A stretch of DNA of 64,000 nucleotides, taken from Cellulophaga sp. BC115SP (GTDB taxonomy: Bacteria; Bacteroidota; Bacteroidia; Cytophagales; Spirosomataceae). Below are positions 19,409 through 28,859 of this stretch, piece after piece. The stretch spans positions 186,001 to 250,000 of the forward strand of contig NZ_JAAALB010000003.1 of NCBI RefSeq assembly GCF_009905545.1, read 5' to 3'. The notes under the pieces were generated by a model. The model ran no database searches. It saw only the letters and a program-made list of their open reading frames with translations, and had not been told where the DNA came from. The position numbers and the translations under genes are program-made. Each line of letters starts with the position of its first letter. Position 1 is the first letter of the stretch.

Positions 19409-19945
19409 ATGAAAAACATTCTAGCTAGTTTATTTTTAATGCTTTCTGTAATAGCTTGTAATCAGCAAGTAGAGCAAAGCAGTCTTAAATATTTTGACTT
19501 AAAAGGTACTTTCGAATCGCAAATCAAAGAGCTTTCACAACGCAAACCTGCTGTTCAAAAATCAGTAAAGGTAGGCGCTACTGCCGATACACAAACAAAG
19601 GTGATTCAGGATTGGGAGAAAGAATTAGACTTTTTTATTCAAGCAGATTTAAACAAGCCTGCTTTTGTGAATAGTTATCAAGTTACCCAAAATGACTCCT
19701 TGGTGACCTATACGCTCAAGCCTACTGAAACACAATTGGTAAAGGAAATAAAGTTGATTCTGATAAATGGAGAGCTTCGACAAGTATATGCTTTGTTGTC
19801 GGATGAAAATTATTTGTACAAAACCCGAAAGGAAATTAAAGCAGATTTTGAGCAAAATCAATTGAAACATTATGAAATAGATGGATTTCAACAATTAGTT
19901 TTTGGTGAGAAGAAAGCTTACCAAATCAAAGCAACTATTCAGTAA
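19409..19945 (+). CDS. Lipoprotein of unknown function
   Basis: 178 residues with a lipobox (MLSVIACNQQ, Cys17). The mature part is charged and shows no known motif. It lies 24 bases upstream of a SGNH-like gene and probably forms an operon with it, suggesting a joint envelope function. Confidence 0.75.
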   Translation: MKNILASLFLMLSVIACNQQVEQSSLKYFDLKGTFESQIKELSQRKPAVQKSVKVGATADTQTKVIQDWEKELDFFIQADLNKPAFVNSYQVTQNDSLVTYTLKPTETQLVKEIKLILINGELRQVYALLSDENYLYKTRKEIKADFEQNQLKHYEIDGFQQLVFGEKKAYQIKATIQ

Positions 19946-19969
19946 AATCCAATCTTCAATTTTTCTAGT

Positions 19970-20929
19970 ATGTTACAAAAGTTTTGGCTTAAGCTAGCTT
20001 TGATTATCACCGTTCCATTACTGGCACTAAGTCTAATGGCTTATATGGTCGATTCGGGATTACGAAAATCAGACCATACTGTATTAGCCGATTGGAATGC
20101 GCTTTTCAATGCCAAAATCAATGCTGATTTGTTGGTATTGGGTTCTTCACGAGCAGCTTTTCATATTTCTCCTTATATTCTGGATACTACTTTACATCTC
20201 AATTCTTATAATTTGGGTATGTCTGCATGGCGATTCGATATGCAATGGACACGTTTTAAATTATATTTAGAACATAATAAAGCCCCCAAATACATTGTGC
20301 ATAATGTGGATTTGTATGGTTTTGCTAAACGTAAAAATCTAGTAGATTATCAACAGTTTTTACCCTATCTCAACGAGCCACTTTTACTCAATAACCTAAC
20401 AGGTATAAAAGGAGAGTTTAATGGTTTTCAGAAATACATGCCTATGTATAAGTATGCCAACGATTGGGACTTAGCTTGGGAAGGTTTTAAGTGTTATACA
20501 GGCTCTAAAAATGTAGCACATACCAACAAATACAAAGGCTTCCAAGGAAATGATATTCCTTGGGATAATCAGTTTGAGAAGTTTAAGAAAAAATATCCTA
20601 AGGGCATCAATTATATCATCGAAAAGGATGTAAAAGCAAGTTTTGAAGAATACCTACAGTTTTGTCAGAAGAAGAGGATAAAAGTTATTCTGGTATATGC
20701 CCCAGAATACTATGAGGTACAGCCTTTTTACAAAAACAAAAAAGCATTCAATGCACTTTGTCAAAATGCTGTCAATAAATACGGTTGTGTTTTCTTAGAT
20801 TACACCAACGATTCATTATGTTTCGAGAAAAAATGGTTTTATAATTCTCAACATCTCAATAAAAAAGGAGCTGAGGTTTTTTCTGCAAAGCTAGCAGAAG
20901 ATTTGAGGGAGATAGGAGTGGGAAGATAA
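19970..20929 (+). CDS. SGNH/GDSL-like membrane-anchored protein
   Basis: 319 residues with one N-terminal transmembrane segment (about 6-26). LLVLGSSRAAFHISP resembles SGNH block I (the Ser nucleophile or a degenerate form) and NSQHLNKKGAEVFSAKL resembles block V, with Asn and His where Asp-x-x-His is expected. Proteins of this type occur in O-acetylation and exopolysaccharide loci; activity is inferred. Cotranscription with the upstream lipoprotein is likely. Confidence 0.65.
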   Translation: MLQKFWLKLALIITVPLLALSLMAYMVDSGLRKSDHTVLADWNALFNAKINADLLVLGSSRAAFHISPYILDTTLHLNSYNLGMSAWRFDMQWTRFKLYLEHNKAPKYIVHNVDLYGFAKRKNLVDYQQFLPYLNEPLLLNNLTGIKGEFNGFQKYMPMYKYANDWDLAWEGFKCYTGSKNVAHTNKYKGFQGNDIPWDNQFEKFKKKYPKGINYIIEKDVKASFEEYLQFCQKKRIKVILVYAPEYYEVQPFYKNKKAFNALCQNAVNKYGCVFLDYTNDSLCFEKKWFYNSQHLNKKGAEVFSAKLAEDLREIGVGR

Positions 20930-20946
20930 AGCGCAATCTGAATAAG

Positions 20947-21161
20947 CATAAATTATCTCAGATTTAGTGAGTTGCGATTGAGGGCATGAGTGATTTTTAT
21001 AAAATATGTATTCTAGTAGTAGAGGTAACACTTTACCTCTGAAACGGAGTCAGAGATAACATAGTGCTATTAAAAAAGCGGTTGAAAAACAATTTTCAAC
21101 CGCTTTTTTAATGAAGTTTACAGAATCATCTTGGTTTCAAAATTCGGGATGACTCATATTT
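20947..21161. repeat. MITE-like repeat, copy 2 (inverted)
   Basis: Same family as 12069-12285 but in reverse orientation: it ends in AATTCGGGATGACTCAT (21141-21157), the reverse complement of the left end of copy 1. The central hairpin is at 21069-21112 (ATTAAAAAAGCGGTTGAAAA stem). A short hairpin (AGAGGTAACACTTTACCTCT) and the CACTCAT-type tail also align. Its left end (near 20947) is degenerate. It sits between the SGNH-like gene and the facing rsmB-like gene. Confidence 0.65.
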
Positions 21162-21173
21162 TTTGGGATATTA

Positions 21174-22406
21174 CTATTTTCTCTGCAAACAAGCCATATA
21201 AAAACCATCGTATCCATCCTCAGCAGGAGAAGTACGACGTTCTTCTAATAATTCCCATTGTTCGCCTTGTTCTGCTAAGAAACGACGTACATGGTCTTCA
21301 CTTTCAGAAGGTAATAAACTACATGTAGCAAAAACCATTTTTCCACCCTTTTTCAACATAGACGAATATTGCGTCAAGATAGTATATTGAATCGTGCGGA
21401 GGTTTTCGATAAATTCTGGAGTGAGTTTCCATTTAGCATCTGGGTTACGACGAATCACACCTAAGCCCGAACATGGAACATCTAGCAACAAACGGTCTGC
21501 ACTTTCTTGTAAACGCTTGATTGTTTTAGGCTCAATCAAACGTGTTTCAAGATTCATGGCTCCAGCACGACGGGCACGTTTTTGTAGTTCTTGAAGTTTA
21601 CGCTCTTCTACATCCATCGCAATAATACGCCCTTTGTTTTCCATTAAAGCTGCGATATGCAAGGTTTTACCACCTGCTCCAGCGCATGCGTCAATCACAC
21701 GCATACCAGCTTTTACGTCCAACATAGGAGCTACCAATTGTGAGGCAGCATCTTGTACTTCAAAAAAACCATCCTTAAACATAGATGTTTTGAATACACT
21801 TGGGCGACCTTCAAGGATAAGTCCATCGGGTAATTCATTGTTGTAATCTGCATTAATATCCTCATCACCTAACAAATCTGCTACATGTTCACGATTTGAC
21901 TTAAGAGAATTAACACGTAAAATAACAGGCGCTTGCTGATTTAGTGCGTGAATCTCTTTATTCCATTTCTCAGTGCCTAGTTCTGCTTCACCAAGGGCAT
22001 CTAACCAATCTGGAACAGATTCGATTATTTTACGAATATTTTTTGCTTCTTCGTAGCGACTAAAAATACGGTTAGTATTTACTTTCGAAAACTCAACCCA
22101 ATCAGGTAATCTGAAGAGTGCCTCATCAGAATTAGCATGTTTGGCTTTGAGCAATTGCCAAGCCCCAAATGCTTGCCAGAAGTGATATTTATTTAGTGAT
22201 TCTGGTGCTTCAATCACAAAATGGAGCATACGCCACCAGCGAACGATTTCGTAAGTGTTTTCGGCAATGAACCCACGGTCACGGCTTCCCCATTTACGGT
22301 TTGATTTTAGTACATATTCTATAGCACGGTCTGCTTGACGTTTATTCAAAAAGATTTCTTGTAAAGTCCCAACAACGGCATCTGCCAAAGGGCGATGTAT
22401 TCTCAT
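21174..22406 (-). CDS. RsmB/NOP-family RNA (cytosine-5) methyltransferase
   Basis: 410 residues. N-terminal NusB-like/RNA-binding region (LADAVVGTLQEIFLNKRQAD), then a SAM-dependent domain with the family motifs FEVQDAASQLVAPMLD, VIDACAGAGGKTLHIAAL, LLLDVPCSGLGVIRRNPDAK (first catalytic Cys) and KMVFATCSLLPSESEDHV (second catalytic Cys). It probably methylates 16S rRNA like RsmB; the exact site is not known. Monocistronic. Confidence 0.9.
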   Translation of the reverse strand: MRIHRPLADAVVGTLQEIFLNKRQADRAIEYVLKSNRKWGSRDRGFIAENTYEIVRWWRMLHFVIEAPESLNKYHFWQAFGAWQLLKAKHANSDEALFRLPDWVEFSKVNTNRIFSRYEEAKNIRKIIESVPDWLDALGEAELGTEKWNKEIHALNQQAPVILRVNSLKSNREHVADLLGDEDINADYNNELPDGLILEGRPSVFKTSMFKDGFFEVQDAASQLVAPMLDVKAGMRVIDACAGAGGKTLHIAALMENKGRIIAMDVEERKLQELQKRARRAGAMNLETRLIEPKTIKRLQESADRLLLDVPCSGLGVIRRNPDAKWKLTPEFIENLRTIQYTILTQYSSMLKKGGKMVFATCSLLPSESEDHVRRFLAEQGEQWELLEERRTSPAEDGYDGFYMACLQRK

Positions 22407-22551
22407 GTGATTGTATTTTTGTATGAAACCACAAAGTTCCGAATTTTTTAGGAGTTTGGAAAGGATAAAGAATCATAGAGTGTATATTTCATTCATTATC
22501 AATTCTCAAGAAAACCTTACGTTTTGATTCTATAATCACAAATCTTCCTGC

Positions 22552-22559
22552 TACCTTTG
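22552..22559 (+). promoter_or_regulatory. -7 box upstream of the MTHFR-like gene
   Basis: TACCTTTG matches TAnnTTTG. A TTTG at 22523-22526 is 25 bases upstream, longer than usual. The leader would be about 70 bases. Confidence 0.5.
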
Positions 22560-22633
22560 TAGCCCGATTCGCTAAATGCTTATCCCTTACCACGTAATCC
22601 TGTTAACCGATTACACAATCTCGTAAAAAATTT

Positions 22634-23566
22634 ATGTTTTTAGATAAAATCAAATCAAAAGAGTCTGGTATCTTATTGTATGGAATTACGCCTCCCAAAG
22701 CGCAGGTTGGTCCAGAAAAAGTAGTAGAAATTGCTGAAAAAACGTTAGCTCGATTACATAATCTTGATATTGATGCCTTGGTGGTATACGATGTACAAGA
22801 TGAGTCGGCTCGTACAAGCGAAGAGCGCCCATTTCCATTTATTAGTGCTCATGACCCTTTTGAGTTTGCCAAAAATCATTTATCCTCTCTACAAGTACCC
22901 AAAATCATTTATCGTCCAGCAGGAAAATTTACCAAAGAAGAATTAAATGTTTGGTTGAGTGATGTCGTAGCTCATGGTTTTTCACCTGTGTTTGTAGGAG
23001 TGCCTTCTCCAGATTTTGTACCTGTTACCAGTTTACCAGAAGCTTATAGTGTTTGGAGACAATATCAAGACCAATCGGTCATTGGTGCCGTAACGATTCC
23101 TGAACGTCATGCGGTATTGAAGGATGAAGACCAACGTATTTTAGATAAAGTATCGTCGGGTGTAAGCTATTTTGTATCACAATGTGTATTTAATGTAGAT
23201 TATGCCAAAGCGATGTTAGATGCTTTAGTTCAAGCGTGTCAAGTAAAAAAACAAGAGATTCCAACAATTATATTTACATTGACTGCTTGTGGCTCGGTAA
23301 AAACACTCCATTTTATGGAATGGCTCGGCATACATATTCCAGAGGAACTCAAAGAAGAATTTAAGACTTCAGAAAATATATTAAATAGATCAGTAGAAGT
23401 ATGTATTACGATTGCTGAAGAACTCATTAAATACGGTGTTCAGCTAGGAGTACCAGTAGGTTTTAATATTGAAAGTGTAGCAATTCGTAAAGAAGAAATC
23501 GAAGCATCAATTGCTATGGTAAACCAAATAGGAGAGATGCTAAAAGCGGAAGGTTTACGTAAATAA
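22634..23566 (+). CDS. Methylenetetrahydrofolate reductase-like protein
   Basis: 310 residues, TIM-barrel pattern of the MTHFR family (LLYGITPPKAQVGPEKVVEI, LDIDALVVYDVQDESART, VIGAVTIPERHAVLKDEDQR, FVSQCVFNVDYAKAML). It is closer to the divergent, mycobacterial-type MTHFR than to E. coli MetF, judging from memory. It may reduce methylenetetrahydrofolate for methionine synthesis, but the reaction is inferred. The facing cysM gene gives a sulfur amino acid context without being in the same operon. Confidence 0.7.
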   Translation: MFLDKIKSKESGILLYGITPPKAQVGPEKVVEIAEKTLARLHNLDIDALVVYDVQDESARTSEERPFPFISAHDPFEFAKNHLSSLQVPKIIYRPAGKFTKEELNVWLSDVVAHGFSPVFVGVPSPDFVPVTSLPEAYSVWRQYQDQSVIGAVTIPERHAVLKDEDQRILDKVSSGVSYFVSQCVFNVDYAKAMLDALVQACQVKKQEIPTIIFTLTACGSVKTLHFMEWLGIHIPEELKEEFKTSENILNRSVEVCITIAEELIKYGVQLGVPVGFNIESVAIRKEEIEASIAMVNQIGEMLKAEGLRK

Positions 23567-23576
23567 TAGTTGATGC

Positions 23577-23780
23577 CAACAGTAGAGACGTAATATTTTA
23601 CGTCTCAAGCCAAGTCAGATCAAAAAAAGCGGTCGAAAAACAATTTCCGACCGCTTTTTTGATGAAATAGTAAGAAAATTTTAATACCAAAATCTATGAT
23701 GCTATATCTTTAGACGCATTGCTTTGCATCTCTATAGATAACATAGTCACTAATTCACTCAACCACTCAATTAAATTCGG
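23577..23780. repeat. MITE-like repeat, copy 3
   Basis: Shares the long hairpin (23618-23664; GATCAAAAAAAGCGGTCG stem) and the right tail (CACTCAATTAAATTCGGG) with copy 1, in the same orientation. It also has a GAGACGTAAT..ATTACGTCTC-type hairpin on its left (23585-23606) and a degenerate one (AGACGCATTGCTTTGCATCT) on its right. Clear terminal inverted repeats are absent. As with the other copies, it lies between convergent genes. Confidence 0.6.
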
Positions 23781-23783
23781 GTT

Positions 23784-24668
23784 TTACGCACCAAAAAGGT
23801 CACTCGACAAATATCTGTCGCCACGGTCGCAGATAATACATACAATTACGCCTGATTCAAGTTCTTGTGCCAAGCGTACTGCTGCTGAAGCTGCGCCACC
23901 GCTACTCATTCCTCCAAAAACACCTTCCACTTTTGCTAAAGTATTGGCCATCGCACGAGCTTCATCTTCTGAAATATCCATCACACGGTCTACACGACTT
24001 GGGTCATAAATTTTAGGGAGATACTCTTCAGGCCAACGACGTATGCCTGGGATTTTTGAGCCTTCTGTAGGTTGACAGCCCACAATTTGGATAGCAGGAT
24101 TTACTTCCTTCAAAAATTTAGAAGTACCCATAATCGTACCAGTCGTCCCCATTGAGCTTACAAAGTGCGTTACAGTTTGGTTGGTATCACGCCAGATTTC
24201 AGGACCAGTACTGTGATAATGCGCCATGTAATTGTCTGGGTTGGCAAATTGATTCAACATCAAAAAGCCTCCTTTAGCTACCTGTGCTTCTGCATAGTCG
24301 CGAGAACCTTCGATACCCTCTGATGCTGATGTAAGTGTGACTTTCGCCCCAAATGCTTCCATCGTCAATACTCGCTCACGAGTAGAGTTTTCGGGCATTA
24401 CCAACTCTATATCAATGTCAAAAAGACGAGCAATCATTGCTAGTGCAATACCAGTGTTACCAGAAGTAGCTTCGATGAGTTTAATACCCGGTGTGATTTC
24501 CCCTCTTTCCAAAGCACCTTTAATCATACCATAAGCCGCACGGTCTTTAACAGATCCTCCGGGATTGTTTCCTTCTAATTTTCCTAAGATTTTTACATTA
24601 GGATTAGGATTAATACGGTTCAGTTCAACCAGCGGGGTGTTTCCCACCAAATCCAAAAGTGTTGCCAT
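23784..24668 (-). CDS. cysM: Cysteine synthase B (O-acetylserine sulfhydrylase)
   Basis: PLP enzyme making cysteine from O-acetylserine and sulfide (or thiosulfate). 294 residues. The PLP Lys is in NNPGGSVKDRAAYGMIKGAL; SGNTGIALAM and SSMGTTGTIMGTS bind the cofactor phosphate and substrate; GIRRWPEEYLP and the short C-terminus fit CysM rather than CysK. cysE lies 160 bases upstream on the same strand, so the two likely form one unit. Confidence 0.92.
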   Translation of the reverse strand: MATLLDLVGNTPLVELNRINPNPNVKILGKLEGNNPGGSVKDRAAYGMIKGALERGEITPGIKLIEATSGNTGIALAMIARLFDIDIELVMPENSTRERVLTMEAFGAKVTLTSASEGIEGSRDYAEAQVAKGGFLMLNQFANPDNYMAHYHSTGPEIWRDTNQTVTHFVSSMGTTGTIMGTSKFLKEVNPAIQIVGCQPTEGSKIPGIRRWPEEYLPKIYDPSRVDRVMDISEDEARAMANTLAKVEGVFGGMSSGGAASAAVRLAQELESGVIVCIICDRGDRYLSSDLFGA

Positions 24669-24828
24669 AATTTGTATTTTATATGAGCCAATTGCTAGGT
24701 GATTCTAATATGCTAGGATAAGCAAAACTATTAGAGTAGCAATTTGAATAGTTTCTAAGTACTTGACAGAAAGGTTATTTTAAAAGACAAGAAGAGTTTC
24801 TGTATGTCTACAGCTCGTAGCCTAATGC

Positions 24829-25629
24829 TTAATTCAATATCTTTACTTGTTCTTGATGGTAAATTTTTGTTTGTGGAGGTACGCTTCTGGTGAGCCATAC
24901 ATTACCCCCAATAATCGAATGAGCACCTACGACTGTTTCACCACCTAAGATAGTCGCTCCCGAATAAATCACAACATGGTCTTCGATTGTCGGATGGCGT
25001 TTGAGCGATGCCATTTCTTTACTGACAGACAGTGCTCCTAAAGTGACGCCTTGATACAATTTGACGTGTTTTCCGATAGTTGTTGTTTCGCCAACCACCA
25101 CACCAGTGCCATGATCTATCATAAAATATTCGTCGATATCAGCGCCAGGGTGAATGTCAATCCCTGTTTTAGAATGCGCATACTCTGTTAAAATACGAGG
25201 AAGCATAGGTACATTCATTTCGTAAAGTGCATGCGCCAAACGATAAAAAGCAATTGCATAAAAGCCTGGATAAGCTCTAATTACTTCGTATTCACTTTGA
25301 GCGGCTGGATCACCTAGCAAAGTAGCCTGAATATCTGTTAGCAGAACCCGATAAATTTCTGGAAGATTTTGAATGTAGTTAGACGCCAAAATACGAGCAT
25401 CTTCATCAAGATGCTTTTGCATAGAGCGCAATAAACGTGTAAGTCGTAGCTCAATTTGGTCAAAAGCTTCTTGAAGTTCATCCAAACAACCATAATGTCT
25501 TTGGGTTTGCTCTGGGAAAAGCGTGAGCATTATATCGGTAAACAACTCTTTGACCGCCGACGTAGAAGGGAAGGTATTGGATTTAGTATGTTTTTGGCTT
25601 AATGCCTCTAAAAAGTCTTTTGGTAACAT
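24829..25629 (-). CDS. cysE: Serine O-acetyltransferase
   Basis: Makes O-acetylserine, the substrate of the next gene, cysM. 266 residues: N-terminal helical region, then the left-handed beta-helix with hexapeptide repeats; catalytic His in DIHPGADIDEYFMIDHGTGV and KRHPTIEDHVVIYSGATILG. The long N-terminus resembles the EpsC form. The first visible -7-like box on the minus strand is TAATTTTG at 25680-25687, without a clear -33. Confidence 0.92.
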   Translation of the reverse strand: MLPKDFLEALSQKHTKSNTFPSTSAVKELFTDIMLTLFPEQTQRHYGCLDELQEAFDQIELRLTRLLRSMQKHLDEDARILASNYIQNLPEIYRVLLTDIQATLLGDPAAQSEYEVIRAYPGFYAIAFYRLAHALYEMNVPMLPRILTEYAHSKTGIDIHPGADIDEYFMIDHGTGVVVGETTTIGKHVKLYQGVTLGALSVSKEMASLKRHPTIEDHVVIYSGATILGGETVVGAHSIIGGNVWLTRSVPPQTKIYHQEQVKILN

Positions 25630-26159
25630 GTAAGCTGAACGTTTGGTAAACGTCTATTAATCATTGAGAAATTATGAGACAAAATTAGGTAATTGCACCT
25701 AGACTAACGAATATCCTACTAATAAACTTGGTTATTGCTTTACAGCCTTAGGACATTCTAAGAATAAATCCATTAGATGGAATAGTAAAATGTGTCAGGT
25801 CATTCAAATATCAATGTTATTTTAACGATAATAATGCCAAATAGATTCGTATTTTTGTGAAATAATCTCAAGAAGATAAGTTCCTAAATCTTCGATTGAC
25901 AAATAAACGCTTGTTATAAAAAGCTTCCTGATAATTGGCTAGTATAGAATGAGTTTGTTGTTGAAATACAGCTAGTTACTGGGGTGAAAATCATTTTTAG
26001 AAACGCTCCAATAGCTATATGTTCAAATTAGCTACTTTATTGTTGTTGCCAAATTATATTTTGTGTTTTTGTCAAAAAGCAAGGAAAAATTATTAATTTT
26101 GACTACTATCTGATTGAAAAATTAGGTATGGTACGTTTTTAACAAGAAAAAATTTCACT
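25630..26159. other. Divergent intergenic region cysE / fba
   Basis: 530 bases without a convincing gene. It contains the cysE -7 box on the minus strand (25680-25687) and, on the plus strand, the fba promoter (26068-26101). The stretch between is AT-rich with short weak hairpins only; no riboswitch or small RNA is recognised. Confidence 0.6.
26068..26101 (+). promoter_or_regulatory. fba promoter
   Basis: TTTG at 26068-26071, a 22-base spacer and TAATTTTG at 26094-26101, giving a leader of about 50 bases before the ATG at 26160. Confidence 0.6.
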
Positions 26160-27242
26160 ATGTCAAGTTTAGCTACTCAAAAAGGTGTATTGCATGGAGA
26201 TGCAGTGCAAGAACTCTTCGAAGTTGCCAAAAAACATCAATTTGCATTACCAGCTGTTAACGTAACAGGTACAGACACTGTTAATGGTGTATTAGAAGCT
26301 GCAAAAGCTGTTAATTCTCCTGTAATCATCCAGTTCTCAAACGGTGGTGCTCAGTTCTATGCTGGTAAATCTTTACCAAATGGCAAACAAGAAGCATCTA
26401 TTGCTGGTGCAATCTCTGGAGCTCATCACGTACACCAATTGGCCGAAGCGTATGGCGTGCAAGTAATCTTACACACAGACCACTGTGCAAAAAAATTGTT
26501 GCCTTGGTTAGACGGTCTTTTGGATGCAGGTGAAAAATTCTATGCACAATATGGTAAGCCACTTTTCTCTTCACACATGATTGACCTTTCTGAAGAGCCT
26601 TTGCACGAAAACATCGAAATCTGTGCAAAATATCTTGAAAGAATGGCTAAGTTAGGTATGACTCTTGAAATTGAGTTGGGCGTAACTGGTGGCGAAGAAG
26701 ATGGCGTTGACAACTCAGACGTTGATTCATCTAAATTATATACTCAACCTTCTGAAGTAGCTTATGCTTACGAAGAATTGAGCAAAATTTCTCACCGTTT
26801 CACTATTGCTGCTGCATTTGGTAACGTACATGGTGTATATAAGCCAGGTAACGTGAAATTATCTCCAGTAATCTTACACAACTCTCAAGAGTTTATCAAA
26901 GAGAAATACGGTTTGGAAGCTGAGAAGCCAATCAACTTTGTATTCCACGGTGGTTCTGGTTCTTCTCGTGAAGAAATCCGTGAAGCAATCTCTTACGGTG
27001 CTATCAAAATGAATATCGATACAGACTTGCAATGGGCATTCTGGGAAGGTATCTTGAACTTCTACAAAGAGAAAGAAGGATACTTGCAAGGACAAATTGG
27101 TAACCCAACAGGTGAAGATTCTCCAAACAAGAAATACTATGACCCACGTGTATGGTTGCGTAAAGGAGAAGAAACTTTCGTTAGCCGCTTGAAATTGGCA
27201 TTCGAAGATCTTAACTCTGTAGATGTTAACAAGTACTTGTAG
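26160..27242 (+). CDS. fba: Class II fructose-bisphosphate aldolase
   Basis: Cleaves fructose 1,6-bisphosphate (reversible). 360 residues, the long class IIA length. The Zn-binding His are in VILHTDHCAKK and NVHGVYKPGN, the third in INFVFHGGSGSSREE; metal-binding Glu in LEIELGVTGGEEDGVD. MNIDTDLQWAFWEGI is typical of the family. Single gene with its own promoter and terminator. Confidence 0.97.
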   Translation: MSSLATQKGVLHGDAVQELFEVAKKHQFALPAVNVTGTDTVNGVLEAAKAVNSPVIIQFSNGGAQFYAGKSLPNGKQEASIAGAISGAHHVHQLAEAYGVQVILHTDHCAKKLLPWLDGLLDAGEKFYAQYGKPLFSSHMIDLSEEPLHENIEICAKYLERMAKLGMTLEIELGVTGGEEDGVDNSDVDSSKLYTQPSEVAYAYEELSKISHRFTIAAAFGNVHGVYKPGNVKLSPVILHNSQEFIKEKYGLEAEKPINFVFHGGSGSSREEIREAISYGAIKMNIDTDLQWAFWEGILNFYKEKEGYLQGQIGNPTGEDSPNKKYYDPRVWLRKGEETFVSRLKLAFEDLNSVDVNKYL

Positions 27243-27265
27243 TCATACAATATAACATAAGTTCG

Positions 27266-27305
27266 AAGCCGTTCAATAGGATTTATTGAACGGCTTTTGT
27301 TTTAT
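27266..27305 (+). terminator. fba terminator
   Basis: Perfect 13-bp stem (AAGCCGTTCAATA and its complement), five-base loop, T-rich tail. Confidence 0.9.
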
Positions 27306-27368
27306 CAATTAATGCAATCAATTTTGTTACCTACTAAACATACCGAAATACTATAGAAATTAAGAATT

Positions 27369-28130
27369 ATGACCATTTTAATCGTAGAGGATGAAGCTAT
27401 TGTAGGAATGGACCTCGCTGCTAGACTTGAAGCCGAAGGATATGATGTACTAGAGGTAGCTGATAACGGAAAAGACGCATTAGCTTTATTTAAAGCCAAT
27501 GAAGTGGATTTGGTTTTACTCGATATTCAATTAAAAGGTAGTTGGGATGGCATTGTTACGGCACAACATTTGAAACAAATTAAGTTAGTTCCCTTTATCT
27601 ATTTGTCGGGCCAGACAGATGATGAAACCCTAGAGAGAGCCAAAGAAACCTCTCCCTCTGCTTATTTGACAAAACCCATTAGCAATGTCGCTTTGCGAAT
27701 TTCAATAGATTTAGCTATTCATAATTTTGCTAAAGCAAAAGATGAGACTTCAAATGTGAAGGCTTTGAATATAGTCACGAAAGAGCCTAATGCGACACGT
27801 GAGTCGATTTTACAAATCGATAATTTCATCTTTATCAAACAAAGCTATCAGTTTAATAAAGTCAAACTGAGTGAAATTTTGTACCTAGAATCAGACAACA
27901 ACTATGTACATATTATTACAAGTTCAAAGAAATACACCTTACGTTTGACTTTAAATGGTGTTTTAGAACGTATAAATTTCGACAAACTAGTTCGCACGCA
28001 TCGCTCGTTTGCTATCAATATCGATCAAATAGAGTCTTTTAACGACCATGAAATCATCATGGGAAAACACACGATTCCTTTAGGTCGAAATTATAAAGAC
28101 GACTTTATGCGTTATTTTGATTTTCTCTAA
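27369..28130 (+). CDS. LytTR-type response regulator
   Basis: 253 residues: a receiver domain (1-120; acidic pocket in IVEDEAIVGMD, phosphoacceptor Asp in LVLLDIQLKG near residue 55, Lys in YLTKPIS) and a LytTR DNA-binding domain (about 160-253; VKLSEILYLESDNNYVHI, LDKLVRTHRSFAIN-like). The partner sensor kinase is not adjacent. The gene stops two bases before the stop of the facing dehydrogenase gene. Confidence 0.9.
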   Translation: MTILIVEDEAIVGMDLAARLEAEGYDVLEVADNGKDALALFKANEVDLVLLDIQLKGSWDGIVTAQHLKQIKLVPFIYLSGQTDDETLERAKETSPSAYLTKPISNVALRISIDLAIHNFAKAKDETSNVKALNIVTKEPNATRESILQIDNFIFIKQSYQFNKVKLSEILYLESDNNYVHIITSSKKYTLRLTLNGVLERINFDKLVRTHRSFAINIDQIESFNDHEIIMGKHTIPLGRNYKDDFMRYFDFL

Positions 28131-28132
28131 AA

Positions 28133-28717
28133 CTATTTTTTCTTCTCGACTAGCGATGCAGTCACTTCGTTGAGCACTCGGATTTTTTCCTGAAAATCTC
28201 CTTGTATTGATTTTCGTATTTCACGAAGATTATCTAGCAAGTTTTGAATATTATCAGGGATAATGTCATCCAAAAACTCTCGAATACGCTTGGCCATGGT
28301 TGGAGATTTTCCATTAGTAGAAATAGCAATTTTTAAATCCCCTTTTTGAACAATAGAGCCAAGGTAGAAATCACACAAATGCGGGGTATCAGCCACATTA
28401 CATAAGATTCTTCTTTGTTTTGTGATAGCTTTTATATCAGCGTGTAATTGTGGATTGTCGGTTGCTAGAATTACCAAATCCTTGTCGTCTAGGTCTTGTT
28501 CTTGAAATTCTCTTTCAATAATTTGAACCTGTTCAAAATTGTGGATATACTCCCTCAAGCTATCCAATATCATAGGCGCCACAACGGTGATGCGGGCTTC
28601 GGGGCTATTTTGTAACATAGCCGAAATCTTTTCAAGGCCAACATTGCCGCCGCCAACCAACAGTACGTCGAGCGTATTAAGTTTTAAGAAAATAGGAAAT
28701 AAGTCGTTTTGTGCCAT
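28133..28717 (-). CDS. Precorrin-2 dehydrogenase / siroheme synthase N-domain
   Basis: 194 residues matching the NAD-dependent dehydrogenase-ferrochelatase part of CysG/Met8: FPIFLKLNTLDVLLVGGGNV (Rossmann start), VILATDNPQLHADI, CNVADTPHLCDFYLGSIV and IAISTNGKSPTMAKRIREFL. It converts precorrin-2 to sirohydrochlorin and siroheme, the cofactor of sulfite and nitrite reductases; the methyltransferase half of CysG is missing. Fits the cysteine genes nearby in function. Confidence 0.88.
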   Translation of the reverse strand: MAQNDLFPIFLKLNTLDVLLVGGGNVGLEKISAMLQNSPEARITVVAPMILDSLREYIHNFEQVQIIEREFQEQDLDDKDLVILATDNPQLHADIKAITKQRRILCNVADTPHLCDFYLGSIVQKGDLKIAISTNGKSPTMAKRIREFLDDIIPDNIQNLLDNLREIRKSIQGDFQEKIRVLNEVTASLVEKKK

Positions 28718-28780
28718 AATTTTGGAGTGATTGTCTCTTGGTAAGACGAAGTTCTATAAAAATGTTTGAAATCTGTCTGA

Positions 28781-28820
28781 AAACAAACAAAAAACCTCGT
28801 CGGGAAGCCCAACAAGGTTT
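28781..28820 (-). terminator. Terminator of the acyl-CoA ligase gene
   Basis: Read on the minus strand, a 13-bp stem (AAACCTTGTTGGG with CCCGACGAGGTTT, G-U pairs) with a three-base loop, followed by T-rich sequence. On the plus strand the same positions would be C-A mismatches, so it is directional. Confidence 0.8.
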
Positions 28821-28859
28821 ACGTAATCAAGCATTTATATAAAACATTTTTGAACCAAT